Origin: Neocallimastix lanati (nom. inval.)
Lineage: Eukaryota > Neocallimastigomycota > Neocallimastigomycetes > Neocallimastigales > Neocallimastigaceae
Assembly: GCA_016946835.1 (NCBI GenBank)
Contig: JACVTC010000095.1
Location: forward strand, 201,001-212,500
DNA: 11,500 nucleotides
Direction of reading: 5' to 3'
In this document: positions 1 through 7,846 of the stretch, one piece after another
Layout: every line of letters begins with the position of its first letter
How positions within the stretch are numbered: position 1 is the stretch's first letter
Position numbers and translations under genes: made by a program
Notes under the pieces: generated by a model
The model's input: only the letters and a program-made list of their open reading frames with translations
Told to the model about the DNA's origin: nothing
Database searches by the model: none

Positions 1-260
1 AAATTTATCTTTTTGTCCTTTGTAAGGTTATAGTTAACCTATTATAATATAACTATATATTTTTATTAATAAATAAAAATTTTTATCATATCAAACCAAT
101 TATTAGTTTTAATTAAGTGTTAAATTAACAAATTTAACTTTATAACTCTTTTATTTTAGTAATTTACTTATATCTATATAGTTATATTATATAGATATAT
201 CAACCTGATTCCTCGTTAAATTCAACCTGTTTACTTTTTAACATAGTTAATATTATAAAT

Positions 261-289
261 AATAATTTCTATAATTTATAGAAATTATT
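261..289. repeat. Perfect 14-bp inverted repeat next to the element
   Basis: AATAATTTCTATAA (261-274) is followed by one T and then its exact reverse complement (276-289). It ends 11 bp outside the retrotransposon. In such AT-rich DNA long palindromes arise more easily by chance, so function is uncertain. It could be a cruciform-forming site or a bidirectional terminator-like hairpin. Confidence 0.5.
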
Positions 290-296
290 ACATTAA

Positions 297-300
297 AAAT
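297..300. repeat. Target-site duplication, left copy (AAAT)
   Basis: AAAT directly precedes the TG of the left LTR and is matched by AAAT directly after the CA of the right LTR (8334-8337). Ty3/gypsy integrases usually make 4-6 bp duplications. A 5-bp AAAAT duplication is also possible if the terminal A of the right LTR belongs to the target, because the site is A-rich. Confidence 0.6.
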
Positions 301-634
301 TGTTAAGGTTTTAGAGAATTAAATAAAAATAAAGTAAGGAAACACAAATTTTATTTATTTATTTATTATTTTTATTTATAAATTTATTTGATTTTATTTG
401 ATTTTATTTTATTTTATTTTATTTTATTTGATGATATTTAAAAATTAGTAGCAAAATTTACAACTATTTATACTTTTTTTTCAAGGCATAAAAGTTGTTC
501 TTGCCACTAAATTACATTTTATTATTATTTTTCTTTTTATATATAAAAACTATTAAATTTAAATTGATTTTTATAATCAATTATATAAAATTTAATTATA
601 ACAATATAAATAAAATACATTTATAATATTAATA

Positions 635-673
<39 letters not shown>

Positions 674-1160
674 CTATCTAAAATATTACTAATAAGAATT
701 TATTTAATTGGCTAAAATTTTTATTACAATCTGTTAAAATATTCAAATAAAAATAAAAATACTATTCTAATATAAAGGTTTTTAATAAAATAAAATATTT
801 TTCAATATAAAATAAAACATTTCGATATAAAATTTTATAATAAAAGTTAAAATATAATATATAAATTTTTAATTATCAATATATAAAAATATTATTAATA
901 CAAATTTTCATTATTAATATAAAAATAAAAAAATAAGATTTATTATTAATATTGTTAATATAAGTTTTAAATATATAAAAATATTACTATTAATATAAGA
1001 TTTAATATAAAAATTATAAAGTTTAATATAATTTTTGATCTAATTTTTAATCTTTGAATTTAAAAATTTATTAAAGTACAAAAATAATAATGTACACATA
1101 ATGTATTAGAAATAAATCGTAGATTTAATTAAGAATGCATTATTTAGTACATTCTTATCA
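301..1160 (-). repeat. 3' LTR (left copy)
   Basis: This 860-bp copy matches 7475-8333 throughout my reading except for one base: GTAAGG near 335-339 where the right copy has one G fewer. Both copies carry a T30 run (A30 in the element's sense strand). In sense orientation the LTR starts TGATAAGAATG and ends CCTTAACA. It should supply the transcript 3' end. Its inner edge lies only 18 bp from the pol stop codon. Confidence 0.95.
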
Positions 1161-1178
1161 AGATGCCCCGACGAAGAC

Positions 1179-4100
1179 TCAAGCTTCTCTGTAAGCGGAG
1201 TTAAACTTTACTAAATTTTTAAAATGAACATTCCTATCGAGTTGTTTCCCAGTTTTCTGATCGATTAAGGTTGCCGTGTTGAATTGAATTTTTAAAATTT
1301 TAAATGGTCCATTGTAATATGGTTCTAGCTTAGTGCGGCTAAAGTTTCTAACAAGAACAAGATCACCAGCCTTTAATTCTTTTCCTTTTTTCATACTTAT
1401 TTGTTCTTCTCGTCTTGTTGCCCAATACTTGTTAGCATTCTTCACATTTTCGCATGCTTCTCTAGTCCATTGATAATGACGAACAAATTTTTCCATTAAG
1501 ATTTCATCATATGATTTACCTGCATTTTCAATTGTTCTTATGGCTATATCATAAGGCTGTTGGTCTTCTCTTCCATATACTAATTCAAAACTAGAATGTC
1601 CAGTAGCTGTATTTTTGGTAGTTCGAAGTGCCCATAAAGCAGAAGGTAAAACTTCATCCCAATCTTGATTTTTCCTTCCTAATAAACGGAGTAATTTTCC
1701 AATTTCTTTATTTCGATTTTCAGTAAGGCCATTTGATTCAGGGTGGTAAGTAGCTACAAATTTAACATATACATCATAAAGATCAAGAAAGATTTTAGTC
1801 ATATCAGAAGTGAATTGGACTCCATTATCAGTAGTAATAACTTGAGGTACACCATGTCTTGCAAAAACGTTTATTAAAAATTTAATTATATCAGAGGAAG
1901 TTATGTTTTCAGTGGGTTCGGCTTCAACCCATTTGGTAAAGTAATCAACAGTTACTATAATATATTGATTATTATTTCTTGTTTTTGGTAACGGTCCTAT
2001 AATATCTAATCCTAAATGCACAAAGGGACCCTCCACTTTAGTTGGATGGTTTTCGGTTGGTTCTGGATATGGTTGAGGACGATTTAATTGGCATTTTTCA
2101 CAATTACTAACAATTCTTTTGATATCTTTAATCATATGATTCCAATAAAAGTTTTTCTTAAGTCTTTGATATGTTTTGTAATATCCTTCGTGGCCAATAT
2201 TATGAGCTTCTAAAATTAATTTAAACCTTTCATTTTCGTCCGTTATTAATTTTCTATAATTTCCATTGTCGATAAAGTAATCTTCACCATCAATAACAGT
2301 AAACTTTTCATTAATAAATTCCTTTATAACCTTAGATAATAATTCTTCATTATTTCCATTAGTAATTTTTGTTAATAATATCTTTCTCTCTTCCTTACTT
2401 TTCATTCTTGAAAGAGCATCAGCTAACACATTCTTTTTGCCTGATTCATATTTTATATTAATTCCAAGCATACTAGCGGTTAGACACCATCTTGTTTGCC
2501 TTGCATTCAAAGGTTCTTTATTCTTAAATAAACCAACTAATGGTTTATGATCTGTGTAAATAGTTGTAGGTAATGGATTTCCTTCAATATAAGATTTAAA
2601 TTTAGTCATACAGTAAAATAAAGCTGTTCCTTCCAAATCTGTGATACCATAATTCTTTTCAGTTTTCTTCAAACTTCTACTTATAAAGTGTATTGGATGC
2701 TCCTTACCGGTTTCTTCTTCTTTTTGTAAAAGAACTCCACCAATTCCATTATACGAAGCATCAGTTCTAATGATAAAAGGTTTGTCAAATGACGGAAATT
2801 TTAGAATAGGTGCATTGATTAATTTTTCTTTTAGGAGTTCAAAGCTTTCTTGTTGTTCTTTATTCCATTCATATTTAGTATTCTTTTTCAATAATTTACA
2901 TAAAGGTGAGGTAATTTGAGCATATTTAGGGATAAAGTCACGATAATACCCTATTGCTCCTAGAAATGATCTTAATTCATGAATTGATGAAGGTGCTTCC
3001 CACTTCTTAATAGCTGTTATTTTACTTTCCATGGGACTTAATCCTTTAGTAGTAAGTTTGTGACCTAATACATCAACTTCAGTTTGAAGAAAATGGCACT
3101 TTTCAATATTAATTTTTAACTTGTTTTCTTTAAATACTTCTAATACTTGTTTAATATGAATTAAATGTTCTTCGATACTTTTTGAATAGATCAAAACATC
3201 ATCAATAAATACGTATACAAATTCACCAATAAAAGGGAATAAAATTTTATTCATTTCTCTTTGGAAGGTTGAGGGAGCTCCAGTAAGTCCAAAAGGCATA
3301 ACCTTAAATTGATAATTTCCAAACTTAGTAGTGAAAGTGGTTACTTCAACGCTTTCTTCATCCATTAAGATTTGGTGAAAACCAGAAAATAAATCAAGAG
3401 TTGTAAATATTTTAGCTCCTCCGAGACTATCAAAAATTTCATCTATATATGGAACTGAATAAGAATCTTTTTCTGTCATATCATTGACTTTTCGGTAGTC
3501 AATGCACAAGCGCCACTTTCCATTGTGTTTTAGAATGAGTACTACTGGAGATGACCATTCTGAACAGGATGGTTCTATCAATCCTTTCTTAATAAGCTTT
3601 GTAAGTTCTTCTTTTAAGATATCTGATTTTAATTTAGTTAACCTATAACTTCTTAATTTTACTGGCTTTGCATTTGCTTTCAAACGGATCTTATGTGGTG
3701 AAAGTTTAGAAGGAGTTAGTTCTTCTGTTGAAGTGGCAACTATGTCAATCATTTCTTTGAGAATTTTAATAATTTGTTCTTTATAATCTTTATTTAAGGT
3801 ACTTAAAAATTCATCACTCTCAATAAATTCCATTGGAGTTAATTCCTTTATAATTTCCTTTTCATTATTCGTTTCTTCAACTTTTCTAATAGTGCAGATT
3901 ATACTTTCTTCATCATAATATTGATTATTTATTTTAGCTATTTCTTCGTATTCACTTTCTGACAAAAGTTTACATAGACTGTTTAAGGTTGGATGAATAA
4001 ATAAACAATGATCGATTTGAGTTTTAAAGTTTATTAACATATCATAAAATGAGTCTTCTTTCTCAATAATTCTAAAGTCCGCATTAAATTCATAATTATT

Positions 4101-5183
4101 AATTTTTACTGGTAATCGAACAATAATTCCTTCCGAGTATTCTTCATCTTGTGTTGCTAGTTGGATTCTTCCACGACTTTTTCCAACTGTTTCATATTCA
4201 CCAGGTAATTTATCAAAATACTGCTTAGTAACGATGCTTAGGTTACTACAAGAATCAATTAAAAGTTTTCCTAGTACTCCGTCAACACTTGCATCAACCA
4301 TTGCTAAGTCTTCTTCGGCTACTTCATTACTTTTACTTATGTAGCTATGGTCATAGTTATTTACTAATAAAGTTCGTGCTATTACATTGTCTACAGTTCC
4401 AATTATTTTAGACTTTTCTAACTTTAAACCTTGAGTTAATTGTGAACGAATTTTAGGACATGCATTCAAGAGTTGACCTATCGTAATACTGGATTTAAGA
4501 TTATTTAAATCATCCATAATATTGTAAGGTTCTTTATTATTCATCATTTTGATATTCCTTTTTACTAATTGAGTATTTCCATTATTAGTTTCCTTAGTTT
4601 TTGTTGAAATTAATTTTTCCAAAGTATTAGTTTTATTTTGTTGATTATCTTTATTCATTTCTAGATCTTCTATTTCATTATCGATTACAAGTATATCTTC
4701 AGATTCAACTTTTTCCTTTCCTTTTGATGAATAATTGTTGTTTTCTTCTTTACTTTCTCTTACTCTTGTCATATTTCTTAATTCCTTTTCTTTTTGTTTT
4801 TCTTTGTTAATATTTGGTTGAGTTAAAATTGAAGGAAGTATTTGATTTTTATAAACTTTATTTGGTTTATTATGCAGCTCATTTTCTTTCTTCTTTCTTA
4901 AAGCAGGAGTTGCAAAAGGACGTGGATTATCTTTTAAACTTTTATGTACTTTCTTGGAATTATTTTCTTCTTTTTCGCTGTTATTATCATTCATTTTTCT
5001 TTTTACAGCATTTATAATGATATCATCCTCACTTTCAGTTGTGTCACTAAAATCAGATTCTTCAGATTCTTCGTTAAAGGAATTATTATCAATTGGAGTA
5101 TTCTTAGTAAAAGTATTATTTTGTAAATTATTTAATGAAGCTATTGTTTTGTCATTGGGAGTGCTTCTGCTCCCATTTAGAAG
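1179..5183 (-). CDS. Pol polyprotein (PR-RT-RNaseH-IN), made as Gag-Pol by -1 frameshift
   Basis: Encodes the enzymes that copy the element RNA and insert the DNA. Residue numbers count from the Met at 4994, 1271 residues to the TGA at 1179. There is a charged low-complexity N-terminal region of about 240 residues, then a retropepsin-like motif at 245-255 with D247-S-C in place of D-S/T-G. RT (about 440-640) has D534 in LDLFSGFHQ and D598-D599 in FIDD. Ty3-type RNase H has D745, E788, D815 and D859. Integrase has the zinc-binding set H931, H935, C965, C968, the core D997, D1056, E1092 with 35 residues between the last two, and a GPF module at 1229-1231. No chromodomain follows. The frame is open upstream of the ATG as far as 5213, past the gag stop, so the ATG is probably not the real start. 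Translation is predicted to enter at 5183 after slippage, adding 63 residues and giving a Gag-Pol of about 1634 residues. Confidence 0.95.
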   Translation of the reverse strand, partial: LLNGSRSTPNDKTIASLNNLQNNTFTKNTPIDNNSFNEESEESDFSDTTESEDDIIINAVKRKMNDNNSEKEENNSKKVHKSLKDNPRPFATPALRKKKENELHNKPNKVYKNQILPSILTQPNINKEKQKEKELRNMTRVRESKEENNNYSSKGKEKVESEDILVIDNEIEDLEMNKDNQQNKTNTLEKLISTKTKETNNGNTQLVKRNIKMMNNKEPYNIMDDLNNLKSSITIGQLLNACPKIRSQLTQGLKLEKSKIIGTVDNVIARTLLVNNYDHSYISKSNEVAEEDLAMVDASVDGVLGKLLIDSCSNLSIVTKQYFDKLPGEYETVGKSRGRIQLATQDEEYSEGIIVRLPVKINNYEFNADFRIIEKEDSFYDMLINFKTQIDHCLFIHPTLNSLCKLLSESEYEEIAKINNQYYDEESIICTIRKVEETNNEKEIIKELTPMEFIESDEFLSTLNKDYKEQIIKILKEMIDIVATSTEELTPSKLSPHKIRLKANAKPVKLRSYRLTKLKSDILKEELTKLIKKGLIEPSCSEWSSPVVLILKHNGKWRLCIDYRKVNDMTEKDSYSVPYIDEIFDSLGGAKIFTTLDLFSGFHQILMDEESVEVTTFTTKFGNYQFKVMPFGLTGAPSTFQREMNKILFPFIGEFVYVFIDDVLIYSKSIEEHLIHIKQVLEVFKENKLKINIEKCHFLQTEVDVLGHKLTTKGLSPMESKITAIKKWEAPSSIHELRSFLGAIGYYRDFIPKYAQITSPLCKLLKKNTKYEWNKEQQESFELLKEKLINAPILKFPSFDKPFIIRTDASYNGIGGVLLQKEEETGKEHPIHFISRSLKKTEKNYGITDLEGTALFYCMTKFKSYIEGNPLPTTIYTDHKPLVGLFKNKEPLNARQTRWCLTASMLGINIKYESGKKNVLADALSRMKSKEERKILLTKITNGNNEELLSKVIKEFINEKFTVIDGEDYFIDNGNYRKLITDENERFKLILEAHNIGHEGYYKTYQRLKKNFYWNHMIKDIKRIVSNCEKCQLNRPQPYPEPTENHPTKVEGPFVHLGLDIIGPLPKTRNNNQYIIVTVDYFTKWVEAEPTENITSSDIIKFLINVFARHGVPQVITTDNGVQFTSDMTKIFLDLYDVYVKFVATYHPESNGLTENRNKEIGKLLRLLGRKNQDWDEVLPSALWALRTTKNTATGHSSFELVYGREDQQPYDIAIRTIENAGKSYDEILMEKFVRHYQWTREACENVKNANKYWATRREEQISMKKGKELKAGDLVLVRNFSRTKLEPYYNGPFKILKIQFNTATLIDQKTGKQLDRNVHFKNLVKFNSAYREA

Positions 5184-5189
5184 TTTAAA
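5137..5189 (-). promoter_or_regulatory. Programmed -1 ribosomal frameshift site with H-type pseudoknot
   Basis: In the gag frame the codons TCT-TTA-AAC contain the slippery heptamer T-TTA-AAC (5189-5183), the X-XXY-YYZ type, two codons before the gag TAA (5179-5177). Pol is in the -1 frame and open across this point. After a 7-nt spacer, UGGGAG (5175-5170) pairs with CUCCCA (5161-5156). The loop sequence GAAGC (5167-5163) can pair with GCUUC (5141-5137) downstream. This gives an H-type pseudoknot with a 2-nt first loop, a single A between the stems and a 14-nt A-rich second loop. It would set the Gag to Gag-Pol ratio. The pairings are visible in the sequence; frameshifting activity is inferred. 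Confidence 0.85.
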
Positions 5190-6082
5190 GACTTTTTGGA
5201 ATATATTTCTTTTTTATTTTTTTCCATAATCTTATTTAATTGAGGGCAATAGTATGAGTAATGACCTTCTTCCTTACAGAAGAAGCAAGTTTTAACGGAT
5301 AAATTTCTCATTTTCTGGGTTGATTCTTCTATAATATCTTGAGGTTTCAGTTTATTATTTGTTTGACTTGTTTGGAAAGTTTCGTTTCTTCTTTTAGGAT
5401 AAAGTCTTGAAGTAGTACTGTTTTGATTATTTTGATTATGCTGGGAATTATTAACATTATAGGTATTAATATTATTGTTCCTTACAGAAAGTCTATCTAC
5501 TTTCTCGGCAATTTTGAAAGCTTTCTCCATACTTATATCATCTTTAAGGGATAATTTCTTCCAGGCTTCATAATTATTTTGAATAGAATCAATATAATCT
5601 AGTACACCGATGCGCTTTCTTCTCTTTTTATCAAGTTTAGTGTACAAAGTTCTATATCTTACATTAAAGTCCTTAATCTTTTCGTTTCTTTTAATTCGCA
5701 TTGCACGAAGTTCTTTAAGAAGTAAATTTTGGTCTTCTTTAATACCGTAAAAATTTTCAAGACTTGAAATAATTTTTTCAAGAGAAGGAAATTTATCATC
5801 ATCAACATTTTCTTCTTCATCATCTTCTTCTTCATCTGATGAATCATCACTTTCATCATCACTATCTTCTCCCAAATCTTCAATAACGCGTTGTACTTCA
5901 CCAGAGCTGGTAAGTAAACAAGCATTAAATATTGTTTCCGGATCTGTGATACCTTGTATCTTGATCCAAAGTTTTAATTCAGTAGCCCAGGACTTTATAT
6001 CTAAATTGTCCTTGCTAAGCTTCACTATGTCTCGTAATTCTTTCTTTAATTCTTTAAAACTTAAAGTACTTTTAGTAGACAT
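5177..6082 (-). CDS. Gag structural protein with zinc knuckle
   Basis: A 301-residue protein that should form the virus-like particle and bind the element RNA. A C-X2-C-X4-H-X4-C zinc knuckle (C266, C269, H274, C279) near the C-terminus is the nucleocapsid signature. Residues 110-195 are Lys/Glu-rich and helical-looking, like the retrotransposon Gag capsid region. A strongly acidic Asp/Glu/Ser tract covers residues 71-96, and an Asn/Gln-rich stretch 202-221 lies before the knuckle. The ATG at 6082 has a purine at -3, and the frame is closed upstream by a stop at 6116-6118. The last codons form the frameshift site for pol. Identification as Gag rests on the knuckle and position rather than on strong sequence recall. 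Confidence 0.9.
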   Translation of the reverse strand: MSTKSTLSFKELKKELRDIVKLSKDNLDIKSWATELKLWIKIQGITDPETIFNACLLTSSGEVQRVIEDLGEDSDDESDDSSDEEEDDEEENVDDDKFPSLEKIISSLENFYGIKEDQNLLLKELRAMRIKRNEKIKDFNVRYRTLYTKLDKKRRKRIGVLDYIDSIQNNYEAWKKLSLKDDISMEKAFKIAEKVDRLSVRNNNINTYNVNNSQHNQNNQNSTTSRLYPKRRNETFQTSQTNNKLKPQDIIEESTQKMRNLSVKTCFFCKEEGHYSYYCPQLNKIMEKNKKEIYSKKSLNF

Positions 6083-6264
6083 TTCGTTTTTAGTTAATAA
6101 TTTTTTTATTGTAAATTAACGAGGTTATTAAATACGAATAAATTTGAAAGTCCAACTTTAAAAATATAATTTAACAAGTAATTTAATATCGAATCAAATT
6201 TTAAAACAATATATCTTAGTAATTTTTGAAAATAATAATTTTATTTGCTTTCTTTAGTAAGTAT

Positions 6265-6452
6265 AAGCTCGAAATCCTTATCGACAACTTAGTAGAAATT
6301 ATAAAGCACGAGGTTCTTTTCGACTACTTTTTTAAGAATAATTTTAAGTTCGAAATCTTTATCGACAACTTAATAGAATAATTTTAAGTTCGAAATCTTT
6401 ATCGACAACTTAATAGAATATTTTTCAAGCTCGAAATCTTTATCGACCACTT
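6265..6452 (-). repeat. Five-copy hairpin repeat array, about 40-bp period
   Basis: Cores of 26 bp lie at 6265-6290, 6304-6329, 6346-6371, 6386-6411 and 6427-6452, spaced 39-42 bp. In the sense strand each folds into the same imperfect hairpin: an outer stem of about 5 bp starting AAG and ending CUU, a 2-nt bulge, an inner CGA/UCG stem and an 8-nt loop. The third and fourth copies are identical over the core. The second has diverged in the loop but keeps the stem through a U-A to A-U swap and a G-U pair. The G-U pairs only work on the sense strand, which argues for an RNA role. Confidence 0.75.
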
Positions 6453-7030
6453 GAATTTTGTAATTTAGTATATTTGTAGTAATAAATTTAGAAGCAAAGT
6501 TTTATTTATTATTTTCACCTTTCAAAAATTTTTCTTTTTAAACGATAAATATTGTATTGTTATAGCTAATAAAATTATTAATTAATTATAATTATTAAAT
6601 ACAAAAAAATAATCTTTATTGTCGTACAATCTGATAGTACACACTGTCTGACGTGCAGCTTACCTAATGGTGTCATGCCACGCGTGTGCCACGATTACTA
6701 TATTCAATATAAAATATAGCAGTTCAGAGCCCACTAGCCCAATTACTATGTAGGATAAACTTAATCCGATAATCTATGTACGGAATAAAAAAATTTTAAA
6801 AGTATTCAATAATATTTTTATTAACTAATAAAAATTAACTAAAAACACAATATTTTCAAAGTAAATTAAGATTCTATTACAGGAATTATATAACAAATAA
6901 AGTACCAGTAATAAAAAAAAAATAAAAAAAATTTAAATGGCGAAGTTAGCCAAAGTCTGATACTTTATATAATAAAGTGCCTTATAACTAGCACAAAGAA
7001 AAGTAAAAAAAATTATATAAAAAAAACAAT

Positions 7031-7251
7031 CTTACGCCTTCGGTGACGTAAGCTCCTTATTCGCCAGTGCTTGGAAAGTACCCGCACCTTCGTGTGTTGA
7101 AACGTTGAAGGTTGAACTATTATTACCGGGTCGGTAACCAAATACCTTCGTCTACTTTCCAATTAATCTCCAAATTAACTACTATTCAATAACCTACTAT
7201 GAATAGAGTTAATTTGTTGCTATCTGAGAATACACTGTGTATGAGCTCTAT
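7031..7251 (-). promoter_or_regulatory. Branched RNA structure domain in the leader
   Basis: Several perfect helices nest here. CTTACG (7031-7036) pairs with CGTAAG (7047-7052). TTGGAAAGTA (7071-7080) pairs with TACTTTCCAA (7153-7162) and encloses two hairpins, ACCTTC/GAAGGT (7086-7091 with 7107-7112) and TTACCG/CGGTAA (7123-7128 with 7132-7137), making a three-way junction. A 17-bp hairpin with one bulged base follows: 7171-7180 with 7207-7216 and 7182-7188 with 7200-7206. ATAGAG (7203-7208) with CTCTAT (7246-7251) is an alternative to part of it. The position just downstream of the primer site resembles retroviral packaging regions; that role is inference. Confidence 0.7.
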
Positions 7252-7450
7252 CCGCTCCTTGTTATAATTTTACAAAATTTGTTTTTTTTTTTTGAATCTT
7301 AATTTTACTTATTTAAAAAAAATTTTTTTTATATATATATCAAACAAGCGCCATAGGTTAATCAAAGGATTAACGACTTACTTGTTTATCAATATAAAAT
7401 AAAAAAAATTAAAAAAAAATCTATGTTATTTACTATTATTTCTATTTAAT

Positions 7451-7468
7451 TCCCCGATATCTTCACCA
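7451..7468 (-). promoter_or_regulatory. Primer binding site (minus-strand priming)
   Basis: In the sense strand, 6 nt after the LTR, TGGTGAAGATATCGGGGA matches the geometry of an 18-nt site. Its complement has CCA, discriminator A, a 7-nt acceptor strand TATCTTC, and a T-stem strand CCCGA with C at position 61. The match would end at tRNA position 59, just before the usual methylated A58, as in retroviral primer sites. The primer tRNA should therefore begin GAAGATA. I cannot match that to a tRNA I know, and neither tRNA in this window fits. Confidence 0.7.
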
Positions 7469-7474
7469 TATAAA

Positions 7475-7807
7475 TGTTAAGGTTTTAGAGAATTAAATAA
7501 AAATAAAGTAAGAAACACAAATTTTATTTATTTATTTATTATTTTTATTTATAAATTTATTTGATTTTATTTGATTTTATTTTATTTTATTTTATTTTAT
7601 TTGATGATATTTAAAAATTAGTAGCAAAATTTACAACTATTTATACTTTTTTTTCAAGGCATAAAAGTTGTTCTTGCCACTAAATTACATTTTATTATTA
7701 TTTTTCTTTTTATATATAAAAACTATTAAATTTAAATTGATTTTTATAATCAATTATATAAAATTTAATTATAACAATATAAATAAAATACATTTATAAT
7801 ATTAATA

Positions 7808-7846
<39 letters not shown>

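Larger units (their letters stand above)
1..300. other. AT-rich left flank, no gene seen
   Basis: I see no coding region, tRNA or recognisable RNA here. The stretch is low-complexity AT-rich DNA with short inverted repeats, for example ATATCTATAT at 170-179 against ATATAGATAT at 189-198. It is the host DNA that lay upstream of the tRNA-Ser gene before the retrotransposon inserted, so it should be contiguous with position 8334 in an empty allele. Confidence 0.6.
6083..7474 (-). other. Long structured leader between 5' LTR and gag
   Basis: This 1.39-kb stretch is much longer than most Ty3-type leaders. I see no ORF of note in it. It contains the primer binding site next to the LTR, a GC-richer and strongly paired domain (7031-7251), a second GC-richer block (about 6620-6780) that includes the palindrome CACGCGTG (6679-6686), and the five-hairpin array (6265-6452). 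Known leaders of this kind carry packaging and dimerisation signals and sometimes internal ribosome entry elements. Which applies here cannot be told from sequence. Confidence 0.75.

Noticed and set aside
1179-4994. Pol as a separate protein starting at its own ATG (4994)
   Set aside because: The pol frame is open back past the gag stop, and a textbook slippery site with a downstream pseudoknot lies in the overlap, so a Gag-Pol fusion by -1 frameshift explains the layout better.
4814-5229. Three plus-strand open frames of 60-91 codons opposite pol
   Set aside because: They lie antisense to the charged, low-complexity start of pol and the gag-pol junction, and encode only Phe/Leu/Ser-rich peptides, as expected for the reverse of Lys/Glu/Asn codons.
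5659-5925. 88-codon minus-strand frame inside gag
   Set aside because: An out-of-frame shadow of gag. Its Met/Lys-rich content comes from reading the acidic GAT/GAA codons in another frame.
6265-6452. CRISPR-like repeat array
   Set aside because: The 40-bp period looks superficially similar, but the repeats are degenerate, the spacers are AT-rich and near-identical rather than unique, and the host is a eukaryote. It is an RNA hairpin array in a retrotransposon leader.
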